A DNA stretch of 8,755 nt. It comes from an uncultured Lachnospiraceae bacterium (GTDB taxonomy: Bacteria; Bacillota; Clostridia; Lachnospirales; Lachnospiraceae). The translations under genes were made by a program, and so were the position numbers. Below the pieces are notes generated by a model that saw only the letters and a list, made by a program, of their open reading frames with translations, was not told the origin of the DNA and did no database searches. The stretch spans positions 1 through 8,755 of the forward strand of contig CALDLG010000095.1 in the NCBI GenBank assembly GCA_937910785.1, written 5' to 3'. Below, piece by piece: positions 1 through 6,355 of this stretch. Position 1 is the first letter of the stretch. The number at the start of each line of letters is the position of its first letter.

Positions 1-2109
1 ATAGCCGAGACGGTTTGCAACTTCTTTTGCTTCCTGTGCCGTATAAACGGTACCTCCTGCCGCCCTGGGAATTTCCGTTTCTTCCAGAATTTTATCAAAA
101 AGTTCCCTGTCTTCGGCCGCGTCCACATCCTCCGCCTTCGTTCCGAGAATCGGCACACCCATCTTCATCAGGCTTTCCGTCAATTTAATCGCTGTCTGAC
201 CGCCAAACTGAACGACCGCTCCGTCAGGTTTTTCAATATTGACAACATTCTCCACGTCTTCCGGCGTCAGCGGCTCAAAGTAAAGCTTATCCGCGATATC
301 AAAGTCTGTGCTGACTGTTTCCGGATTGTTATTGATAATAATCGTTTCATAGCCTTCTTTCGCAAAAGCCCATGTCGCATGAACAGAGCAGTAATCGAAC
401 TCGATCCCCTGCCCGATACGAATCGGACCGGACCCCAGCACAAGCACCTTTTTCTTCGGATGCGTTTCCTCCACTTCCGTCTCGGAACCGAAAACGGAAT
501 AATAGTAAGGCGTCGTCGCCGCAAATTCTGCCGCACAGGTATCCACCATTTTAAACGCGGCGATAATGCCGTGATCATAACGCATCTTTTTAATTTCTTC
601 TTCCGTTTTCCCGGTCAGTCTCGCGATGACATTATCCGGGAATTCCATTCTTTTTGCTTCCTTCAGAAGTTCTACGGTAAGCGGTCCCTTTTCCAGAGCC
701 GCCTCCATTTCGGTCAGAATCGCAATCTTGTCAATGAACCAGATGTCGATCATTGTGATATCGAATATCGTTTTATAATCAATGCCTTTTCTGATCGCTT
801 CCGCGATAATATAAATTCTCTGATCATCTACGATTTTCAGGCGTTCTAACAGTTCTTCTTCGGACAGTTCAGAGAAATCATAACTTCGTAAGCAATCCAC
901 ATGCTGCTCCAGTGAACGGATTGCCTTCATGAGCGCACCTTCAAAATTATCACCGATGCTCATGACCTCTCCGGTAGCTTTCATCTGTGTCGTCAAAGTA
1001 CGTTTTGCCGTAATAAACTTATCGAAGGGAAGCCTTGGAATCTTCACCACGCAGTAATCGATCGTCGGTTCAAAGCTGGCGTATGTCTTTTTCGTAATGG
1101 CATTCTTAATTTCATCGAGCGTATAACCAAGTGCGATCTTAGCCGCCACTTTCGCAATCGGATAGCCGGTCGCCTTGGAAGCCAGCGCAGAGGAACGACT
1201 TACACGCGGATTTACTTCAATCACACAATATTCAAAGCTGGTCGGATGCAGGGCGAACTGCACATTACATCCACCCGTAATCTCCAGCTCATTAATGATA
1301 TTCAAAGCCGCGCTCCGCAGCATCTGGTATTCCTTATCTCCCAGCGTCTGCGCAGGAGCAACGACAATGCTGTCACCTGTATGAACGCCGACCGGGTCCA
1401 CATTTTCCATACTACATACGGTAATGCAGTTACCCGCTCCGTCACGCATCACTTCATATTCGATTTCCTTCCATCCGGCGATGCAGCGTTCCACAAGCAC
1501 CTGCCCCACACGGGAAAGGCGTAAGCCATTTGCCAGAATTTCCTCTAATTCCATCTGATTATGCGCGATGCCGCCGCCGGACCCGCCCAGCGTATACGCG
1601 GGACGCAAAACAACCGGATAACCGATTTCATTCGCGAAATCGATTCCGTCCTGAACATTTTCCACCACCAGCGACGGTGCGCAGGGCTCTCCGATCTTTT
1701 CCATTGTCTCTTTAAATTCCAGACGGTCTTCCGCTTTTTTAATCGTCTTAGCGGTCGTACCAAGAAGTGTAACGCCATGCTCTGCAAGAAAACCGGATTC
1801 ATCCAGCTCCATACCCAAATTTAAGCCCGCCTGTCCGCCCATGTTCGGCAGAAGACTGTCCGGCTTTTCCCTGATAATGATCTGCTCAAGCACTTTTGTC
1901 GTCAGGGGTTCGATATATACCTTATCCGCAATATCTCCGTCCGTCATGATCGTCGCCGGGTTGGAATTGACAAGTATAACCTCCATCCCCTCTTCCTTCA
2001 GGGAACGGCAGGCCTGTGTTCCCGCATAATCGAATTCGGCCGCCTGTCCGATTACAATCGGACCGGAACCAATTACCAATACTCTTTTTACATTTGGATT
2101 TTTCGGCAT
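1..2109 (-). CDS. carB: Carbamoyl-phosphate synthase large subunit, 3' end missing
   Basis: Large subunit of carbamoyl-phosphate synthase. It makes carbamoyl phosphate from bicarbonate, two ATP and ammonia passed from CarA, in the cytoplasm, for arginine and pyrimidine synthesis. The frame is open for 703 codons, from ATG at 2109-2107 to the window edge. The first half is complete: N-terminal GSGPIVIGQAAEFDYAGTQA, an ATP-grasp domain with GGSGGG near residue 175, and the metal-site stretch EVNPRVSRSSALASKATGYP near residues 300-320. The oligomerisation region follows (about 400-550). The second synthetase half begins near residue 553 with VLGSGPIRIGQGIEFDYCS and is cut before its ATP-grasp core. 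Family members are about 1070 residues, so roughly a third is missing because of the window edge, not because of a mutation. The start lies one base after the carA stop, with AGGAGG seven bases upstream inside carA, so the two are probably translationally coupled. Identification is very secure. Confidence 0.97.
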   Translation of the reverse strand, partial: MPKNPNVKRVLVIGSGPIVIGQAAEFDYAGTQACRSLKEEGMEVILVNSNPATIMTDGDIADKVYIEPLTTKVLEQIIIREKPDSLLPNMGGQAGLNLGMELDESGFLAEHGVTLLGTTAKTIKKAEDRLEFKETMEKIGEPCAPSLVVENVQDGIDFANEIGYPVVLRPAYTLGGSGGGIAHNQMELEEILANGLRLSRVGQVLVERCIAGWKEIEYEVMRDGAGNCITVCSMENVDPVGVHTGDSIVVAPAQTLGDKEYQMLRSAALNIINELEITGGCNVQFALHPTSFEYCVIEVNPRVSRSSALASKATGYPIAKVAAKIALGYTLDEIKNAITKKTYASFEPTIDYCVVKIPRLPFDKFITAKRTLTTQMKATGEVMSIGDNFEGALMKAIRSLEQHVDCLRSYDFSELSEEELLERLKIVDDQRIYIIAEAIRKGIDYKTIFDITMIDIWFIDKIAILTEMEAALEKGPLTVELLKEAKRMEFPDNVIARLTGKTEEEIKKMRYDHGIIAAFKMVDTCAAEFAATTPYYYSVFGSETEVEETHPKKKVLVLGSGPIRIGQGIEFDYCSVHATWAFAKEGYETIIINNNPETVSTDFDIADKLYFEPLTPEDVENVVNIEKPDGAVVQFGGQTAIKLTESLMKMGVPILGTKAEDVDAAEDRELFDKILEETEIPRAAGGTVYTAQEAKEVANRLGY

Positions 2110-2110
2110 C

Positions 2111-3295
2111 TTACACCCTCCTCATCATCGCTATGAATTTATCAAACAAGTCCTCCGAATCCTGCGGCCCGGAGCATGCCTCCGGATGGAACTGTACGGT
2201 AAAAATATTTTTGCCCGTATAGGAAAGTCCCTCATTCGTACCGTCGTTGACATTGACAAACATCGGTACGGCCACTTTATCATTCAGTTTATCCGTATCC
2301 ACCACATATCCATGATTTTGAGAAGAAATGTAGACCCTGCCGGTCTCCAGACTTTTCACCGGATGATTTCCACCCCGGTGTCCATATTTCATTTTGAAGG
2401 TATCCGCGCCCGTTGCAAGCGCCATCAACTGATGCCCAAGGCAGATTGCAAAAATGGGAATATCCGTATCATATAATTTTTTCAGTTCCGCAATGATCTG
2501 AGTACACTCCTTGGGGTCCCCCGGCCCGTTGCTCAGCATAATGCCATCCGGTTTCGCGGCAATGATCTCCTCCGCCGTCGTAAATGCCGGATAAACCGTT
2601 ACGTCACAGCCCCTTGCCGCAAGCGAACGGATAATATTGTTTTTAGCCCCAAGATCAAGCAGCGCCACTTTTAAACCCACGCCGTTTACTTTCTTAACGG
2701 TGCTCGGTTTTTTCTCCCGTATTCCCTTCGCATAGTCTTCCGCATTAAAATGAGAACTGCCGCTGATCGGTCCATTTTCCGCAATATCCTTCGTTCCGGC
2801 TACATCATATTTATCTTTACAGGTTACAAGTTCTACAACTTTTCCGACGCTGTACGCTTTTAATTTTGGAAGGATTTCTTCTGACTGATAAGATTCATTC
2901 GTTGTAATCATACCGTTCATGGTACCCTTTTCCCTCAGAATCTTCGTCAGGGCTCTCGTGTCGATACCCGCAATCCCCGGTATGCCGTTCTTTACAAGAA
3001 AATCCTGAATGGTCATATCACATCTGAAATTGCTTGGAATTCTGCTCAGTTCCCTGACGATGAATCCATCCGGCCAGACACTGTCCGACTCCATGTCTTC
3101 AAAGCAGATTCCGTAATTTCCAATCAGCGGATACGTCATGCATACAGCCTGTCCCGCATAGGATGGGTCCGTCAGGACCTCTACATAACCGGCCATCGAA
3201 GTATTAAACACGATTTCACTGATAATTTCCTTCTCAGCGCCAATATGAATGCCTTCAAATACAGTACCGTCTTCCAAAATTAAAAATGCCTTCAT
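2111..3295 (-). CDS. carA: Carbamoyl-phosphate synthase small (glutaminase) subunit
   Basis: Glutamine amidotransferase subunit of carbamoyl-phosphate synthase; it hydrolyses glutamine and channels ammonia to CarB. 394 residues, a normal family length. The N-terminal small-subunit domain covers about residues 1-150. The class I glutaminase domain follows from about 207 (KVALLDLGAKNNIIRSL), with SNGPGDP at 255-261, the nucleophile Cys285 in ICLGHQ, and His370/Glu372 in QFHPEA. All catalytic residues are present. The frame is open upstream to an ATG at 3373, but I chose ATG 3295-3293. The protein then begins MKAFLILEDGTVFEG, as CarA proteins do, an AAAGGAG site lies upstream, and the promoter -10 at 3341-3346 puts the longer start outside the transcript. 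The last codons (MMRRV) carry the ribosome site for carB. Confidence 0.97.
   Translation of the reverse strand: MKAFLILEDGTVFEGIHIGAEKEIISEIVFNTSMAGYVEVLTDPSYAGQAVCMTYPLIGNYGICFEDMESDSVWPDGFIVRELSRIPSNFRCDMTIQDFLVKNGIPGIAGIDTRALTKILREKGTMNGMITTNESYQSEEILPKLKAYSVGKVVELVTCKDKYDVAGTKDIAENGPISGSSHFNAEDYAKGIREKKPSTVKKVNGVGLKVALLDLGAKNNIIRSLAARGCDVTVYPAFTTAEEIIAAKPDGIMLSNGPGDPKECTQIIAELKKLYDTDIPIFAICLGHQLMALATGADTFKMKYGHRGGNHPVKSLETGRVYISSQNHGYVVDTDKLNDKVAVPMFVNVNDGTNEGLSYTGKNIFTVQFHPEACSGPQDSEDLFDKFIAMMRRV
2117..2122 (-). promoter_or_regulatory. Ribosome binding site of carB inside the end of carA
   Basis: A perfect AGGAGG, encoding the two arginines at the CarA C-terminus, lies seven bases before the carB ATG and spans the approach to the carA stop. 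It fixes the carB start and suggests coupled translation of the two subunits. Confidence 0.85.
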
Positions 3296-3340
3296 TCTTA
3301 TAACCCTGCTCCTTTCCTGAATCCTCTGCGTAATCGTTTT

Positions 3341-3369
3341 ATTATAGCACAGGCTTTTCCATTCTTCAA
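3341..3369 (-). promoter_or_regulatory. Sigma-A promoter of carAB
   Basis: On the minus strand the -35 is TTGAAG (3369-3364), followed by a 17-base spacer and a perfect -10 TATAAT (3346-3341). The -10 is preceded by TGC, giving an extended -10 (TGnTATAAT). Predicted transcription starts near 3334, leaving an untranslated leader of only about 40 bases. That leaves no room for a PyrR-type attenuator or T-box, so control should act at initiation. It is the best-formed promoter in the window. Confidence 0.8.
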
Positions 3370-3380
3370 TCATTTCTGTA

Positions 3381-3424
3381 CCTGTATTATCAGCCTTTAT
3401 TATGAGCCCCTGTATTTATCAGCC
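3381..3424 (-). repeat. Three imperfect tandem repeats upstream of the carAB promoter
   Basis: Read on the minus strand, three related units stand head to tail: GGCTGATAAATACAGG (3424-3409), GGCTCATAATAAAGG (3408-3394) and GGCTGATAATACAGG (3395-3381), the last two sharing GG. Each core resembles CTG-ATAAT(A)-CAG, itself an imperfect palindrome. The array ends 11 bases upstream of the -35. A regulator-binding site is a reasonable inference. I do not recognise it as a standard arginine or purine operator. Confidence 0.55.
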
Positions 3425-3442
3425 TGAAAATTTATTTTCGGC

Positions 3443-4630
3443 CTATTCGTCCAACAGATCAAAATACACCATCGTCACAGCCGGAACCACCGGCTGCTCC
3501 TTCACCAGATCCCCCGGAAGCTTACAGCTTCCAAATAGCTGTCCGTATACCTGAATCACATCGCCCGCAAGAATCAGCATATCATCCTCTTCCCGGTCAT
3601 CCCTTATAATATAATAGCGGGTAATGCCCTGTCCATCCTCTCTCCTGCACAGATAATATATATTTTCATCAAAAAGACCGCCGTCCACCTGCTCCACAAC
3701 GGTCAGCTCCTCCGTAACCGCAGCGTTCAGATAAGTCTCCTGACTGCGCAGCAGCTTCTTATAATCGACACGCCGGCAAATCTCCCGGAATTCTTCTTCG
3801 GTATAATCGGACATATCCGCCTTTTCCTGACGTTCCTCCTCCGTTCCTTCAAAACCCTGTATTTCCGACCGGCCGTTCTCTTTGGCCCGCACCTCTTCCG
3901 ACATCCGGTCTTCTGACGCTTCCTGTGAGTCTTCCATAAGCAGACCGCTTTCCTCCTTCATCAGGGCTTCCGGCAGCGATTCGCTTTCTTCCTCCCGCAG
4001 CGCTCCTGACATCCGGTCTTCTGTCGCTTCCTTCCCATCTTCCATAGACAGACCGTTTTCCTCCTTCATCAGGGCTTCCGGCAGCGATTCGCTTTCTTCC
4101 TCCCGCAGCTCTTCCGGCAATCGGTCATCTGACTCCTCCTGCAACGCTTCCGAAGACCGGTCATCCGGCTCCTCCTGTGCCGCTTCCGAGGACCGGTCAT
4201 CCGGTGCTCCCGGCGCTTCCTCCTGAGACAGACCGTTCTCCTCCTTTATCATGGTTTCCGGCAGCGACTCATCTTCCTTCCCCGGCGCTCCTTCCGGCAA
4301 CCGGCCGCTTTCCGTTTCCGGCAGTGCATCCGGCAGCGGATCGTCCGCCGTTTCCACAGGCGTGTCATTCTCAGCCACCTGCACTGATTCCACAGCGACG
4401 GCTCCCCACTCTGTCACAGAGTAGACCGCAAAATAATAATATACTCCCGCCGCACCGGCCGCCAGCAGAAATAACAGCAGAAATATCCACTTCTTCTTTA
4501 ACCGCTTCTTACCGTTCTGCCGTCCTTTTTCCCCTTCCGCTTCTTCTGTTATCTGCCCATCCTTCTTTATGACTTCCGCCTCTTCTTTTTTCTGTTCGTC
4601 CTTCTTTATGAATCCCATATTTCCTCTCAT
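3443..4630 (-). CDS. Membrane-anchored protein with acidic 12-residue repeat stalk and C-terminal OB-like domain
   Basis: 395 residues, not recognised as a named family. Residues 1-47 are very charged and lysine-rich (KKRLKKK just before the membrane). One hydrophobic segment follows at about 48-70 (WIFLLLFLLAAGAAGVYYYFAVY), so by the positive-inside rule the rest should lie outside the cell. Residues 95-250 are a Glu/Asp/Ser/Pro-rich stalk of thirteen 12-residue units. A compact domain of about 115 residues follows (276-395; TEEEFREICRRVDYKKL to the C-terminus). Its layout, a short helix, a strand pair, then a strand with ILAGDVIQVYGQLFGSC and a closing TMVYFDLL, resembles the OB-like domain at the ends of many secreted Firmicutes proteins; I infer this from memory of such sequences. 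A start at 4618 (Met5, after AGAGGA, spacing short) is also possible. It lies alone between a terminator and the carAB promoter. No enzyme motif is visible. Confidence 0.85.
   Translation of the reverse strand: MRGNMGFIKKDEQKKEEAEVIKKDGQITEEAEGEKGRQNGKKRLKKKWIFLLLFLLAAGAAGVYYYFAVYSVTEWGAVAVESVQVAENDTPVETADDPLPDALPETESGRLPEGAPGKEDESLPETMIKEENGLSQEEAPGAPDDRSSEAAQEEPDDRSSEALQEESDDRLPEELREEESESLPEALMKEENGLSMEDGKEATEDRMSGALREEESESLPEALMKEESGLLMEDSQEASEDRMSEEVRAKENGRSEIQGFEGTEEERQEKADMSDYTEEEFREICRRVDYKKLLRSQETYLNAAVTEELTVVEQVDGGLFDENIYYLCRREDGQGITRYYIIRDDREEDDMLILAGDVIQVYGQLFGSCKLPGDLVKEQPVVPAVTMVYFDLLDE
3881..4096 (-). repeat. Tandem 108-bp duplication inside the stalk array
   Basis: Three 12-residue units (residues 179-214, bases 3989-4096) are repeated as residues 215-250 (3881-3988). 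Bases 3949-4001 and 4057-4109 are identical over 53 positions, while the rest of the 108-base unit has diverged at scattered positions. This is a more recent higher-order duplication on top of the older 36-base repeat. Confidence 0.9.
3881..4348 (-). repeat. 36-bp in-frame repeat array (13 units) coding the acidic stalk
   Basis: Residues 95-250 of the membrane protein fall into thirteen consecutive 12-residue units without an insertion or deletion, so the DNA period is 36 bases over 468 bases. Examples are PDDRSSEAAQEE, PDDRSSEALQEE, SDDRLPEELREE and ESESLPEALMKE. Position 7 is acidic in twelve of thirteen units, and position 5 is Leu, Ser or Met throughout. Residues from 251 (ENGRS) may be a decayed fourteenth unit. 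Confidence 0.85.
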
Positions 4631-4680
4631 TCCGCCACAAAAGCTGCGGCTTTGTATCTTTTAACCTCTCTAAAATCAAA

Positions 4681-4700
4681 CGCAGGCCATTTGGCCTGCG
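4681..4700 (-). terminator. Hairpin terminator of the lipid operon
   Basis: CGCAGGCCA and TGGCCTGCG form a 9-base inverted repeat around TT (realistically eight pairs and a 4-base loop). On the minus strand it is followed by TTTGATTTTA, a moderate T-rich tail. It lies 86 bases after the stop of the PAP2 gene and before the repeat-stalk gene, where a terminator for the four-gene operon is expected. Confidence 0.7.
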
Positions 4701-4703
4701 TCT

Positions 4704-4732
4704 ATTATACAATAAAATATTCTTTCTTTACC
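4704..4732 (-). promoter_or_regulatory. Possible promoter of the repeat-stalk gene
   Basis: A perfect TATAAT on the minus strand (4709-4704) sits just upstream of the hairpin, in an A/T-rich stretch. The -35 is poor (GGTAAA at 17 bases, TGGTAA at 18). Transcription would begin inside the hairpin sequence, so a new transcript would lack the intact stem. This is the only candidate I see for the gene that ends at 3443. Confidence 0.35.
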
Positions 4733-4785
4733 AGAATTTTTTATGGCTGTCATGATCCGCTGTCATAATTCCCGTTATTGCACTG

Positions 4786-5436
4786 TTATAATCCTGTTAT
4801 TCGCGAGGCATACCACCCTGCTGCCCCGCTCTTTTTCACAAGCAGATGACTCCCCTCCGCCAGCGCAATACCGGCAATTACATCGGGCAGCACATGCTGT
4901 TTCGTCGTCAGTGTGGAAATGCAGATACAAACCGCCATCAACAAAGAAGCGCCCCGATACCATCCGGGAATCTTTTCATTGTTCCTGACCGCGATAAAAC
5001 AAAACCAGCCCATCAGACAATGGATCGAGGGAAAAAGATTGTCCGCCGCATCCACGCGGTATACAAACCGCATCAGCTCTTCCCATACGGAAGTTCCTTC
5101 AATAACCGGCCTTGTATTCGTTGTGGGAAACAACAGAAAACAAAGCATACAGATGACTTTTGCCAGAAGATCCGCTCCCATAAAACAAAAGGCCCGCTCC
5201 CGCTCCTGTCTGCAGCCGATCACATAATTTACGAACCAGAATGCGTAACAGCCCAGATAAATTGTGACCGTCCAGGGCACAAAGGGAATCCATTCGTCGA
5301 GCCTGCCGGAGAGATCATAATGAAACTGATCCGCCGTCAGAAGCCGTGTCCCGTTATAGGCTATCACATTGCATAGCAGTGAATAAATAACCGGAAGGCG
5401 CATCTCCTTCGGTATAAGCCTGTCCCTTTTTTTCAT
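4786..5436 (-). CDS. PAP2-family membrane phosphatase, AUR1/PAP2_3-like
   Basis: 216 residues with about five or six hydrophobic segments (near 15-33, 52-74, 84-104, 134-150, 163-178, 183-200). Phosphatidic-acid-phosphatase type 2 residues are present: Arg109-Pro110 (first motif, reduced), PSIH at 136-139 with His139, and S174 followed by TKQHVLPD with nucleophile His181 and Asp185. The S-T...T-K-Q-H form of the third motif is typical of the PAP2_3 group, which includes AUR1-type inositolphosphoryl transferases, rather than SRxxxxxHxxxD lipid phosphatases. It probably hydrolyses or transfers a lipid-linked phosphate at the outer face of the membrane; the substrate cannot be read from sequence. 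The start at 5436 has GAGGAG ten bases upstream. It begins inside psd in another frame, overlapping it by 83 bases, and is the last gene of the operon. Confidence 0.88.
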   Translation of the reverse strand: MKKRDRLIPKEMRLPVIYSLLCNVIAYNGTRLLTADQFHYDLSGRLDEWIPFVPWTVTIYLGCYAFWFVNYVIGCRQERERAFCFMGADLLAKVICMLCFLLFPTTNTRPVIEGTSVWEELMRFVYRVDAADNLFPSIHCLMGWFCFIAVRNNEKIPGWYRGASLLMAVCICISTLTTKQHVLPDVIAGIALAEGSHLLVKKSGAAGWYASRITGL

Positions 5437-6355
5437 CCATCAGTCTCTCCTCTTCCTCCATGCCGATAACCTCACCCAGCCGTACCGGCATTTCCCATTG
5501 CTCGTTCTGCCTTTCGTATAATGCCTCCCGAAAACGGACGGCGCCTTCCTCCAACAACAGGATAATCGTAGATCCGCCGAATTCAAAATATCCTTTTTCA
5601 TCTCCCGCTTTCACCCGGCCATGCCGTTTGAGACTGTTGTGATTATGTATCTTTCCGACAAGCAGAGCGCCTACTTCCATCTGAACAATCGTTCCAAACC
5701 GCTTCGTCGCAAACGCCTGATATTCTCTGCTGTTTTGCACGAATACCGGCACATTCCGCAAGGCCACCGGTCTGACGCAGTGCAGCTTTCCCGGTATTCT
5801 CCGGCCAAAAAGGATTCTGCCGTCAGCCGCATAACAATAACGGTGATAGTCAGACGGCGTCAGCCGGAAAATATAGGCCATGCCGTTTCGAAACCGGTCC
5901 GCAAGCCTGTCGTCTTTCAATAAATCCCGCAGGGAATACTTCGTATTTTTAATATCGAAAACGACACCGTCCCTGATTTCCACACAGGACAGAAATCCGT
6001 CACAGGGACTGATCAGGCTGCCGTCTGCGGGTGATATCCGTTCCTCCTTCCTTTTTCTGGTAAAAAAGGCATTGAAAGAAGAAAATCCACCCTCCGGTAT
6101 CTCCATCTCCCGCATATCAATCTGATGTTTCCCCACATACCATGGCACAAGAAACGCTGACAAACCGGAAGAGAGAAAAAATCCCGCCGCCTTCGAAACG
6201 CCCGGACATACGAGCAGCTTCAGAAGCATTCTTCCTGGAACCGTATGATACAGAAAATCGAGCACAGTCCGATTATGGGATATGCCTCCCGGACCCCCGC
6301 AGGAATGAAACGTTTTCCCGCAAAATCTAAAATGAACTGCCGCAGACCTTTTCAT
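5354..6355 (-). CDS. psd: Phosphatidylserine decarboxylase proenzyme
   Basis: Converts phosphatidylserine to phosphatidylethanolamine at the inner membrane face. The proenzyme cleaves itself to give a small chain with an N-terminal pyruvoyl group. 333 residues. Asp119 lies in SPCDG and His171 in DYHRYCY; FGGST at 259-263 is the self-cleavage site, cut between Gly261 and Ser262, so the catalytic triad is complete. LDFLYHTVPGR from residue 32 is where similarity to clostridial enzymes becomes clear. The first 30 residues are rich in Gly, Cys and His and look atypical. The family normally ends at the equivalent of GEVIG (about 298), so the last 35 residues are extra and overlap the PAP2 gene. 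The start ATG overlaps the pssA stop as ATGA, which supports it over upstream Met codons and implies coupling. The ribosome site (GGATGG) is weak, as expected for a coupled start. Confidence 0.95.
   Translation of the reverse strand: MKRSAAVHFRFCGKTFHSCGGPGGISHNRTVLDFLYHTVPGRMLLKLLVCPGVSKAAGFFLSSGLSAFLVPWYVGKHQIDMREMEIPEGGFSSFNAFFTRKRKEERISPADGSLISPCDGFLSCVEIRDGVVFDIKNTKYSLRDLLKDDRLADRFRNGMAYIFRLTPSDYHRYCYAADGRILFGRRIPGKLHCVRPVALRNVPVFVQNSREYQAFATKRFGTIVQMEVGALLVGKIHNHNSLKRHGRVKAGDEKGYFEFGGSTIILLLEEGAVRFREALYERQNEQWEMPVRLGEVIGMEEEERLMDEKKGQAYTEGDAPSGYLFTAMQCDSL

Noticed and set aside
379..849. Plus-strand 156-residue ORF
   Set aside because: It lies opposite carB, whose reading frame is certain; the protein has no recognisable domain and no good ribosome site. 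It is a shadow.
3296..3373. Longer carA start at 3373
   Set aside because: It would start above the predicted transcription start, carries the promoter -10 inside the coding part, and CarA proteins begin at MKAFLILEDG.
3422..3442. Hairpin just after the stalk gene stop
   Set aside because: GCC-GAAAAT/ATTTTC-GGC can pair, but with a 2-base loop, a bulge and no T-run on either strand. It is too weak to call a terminator.
3882..4226. Plus-strand serine-rich repeat ORF
   Set aside because: It is the antisense reading of the acidic 36-bp array. The apparent repeats follow from the real gene.
4846..5376. Plus-strand 176-residue ORF
   Set aside because: It is opposite the PAP2 gene, whose PSIH and TKQH motifs are clear. 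No hydrophobic or domain pattern is present on the plus strand.
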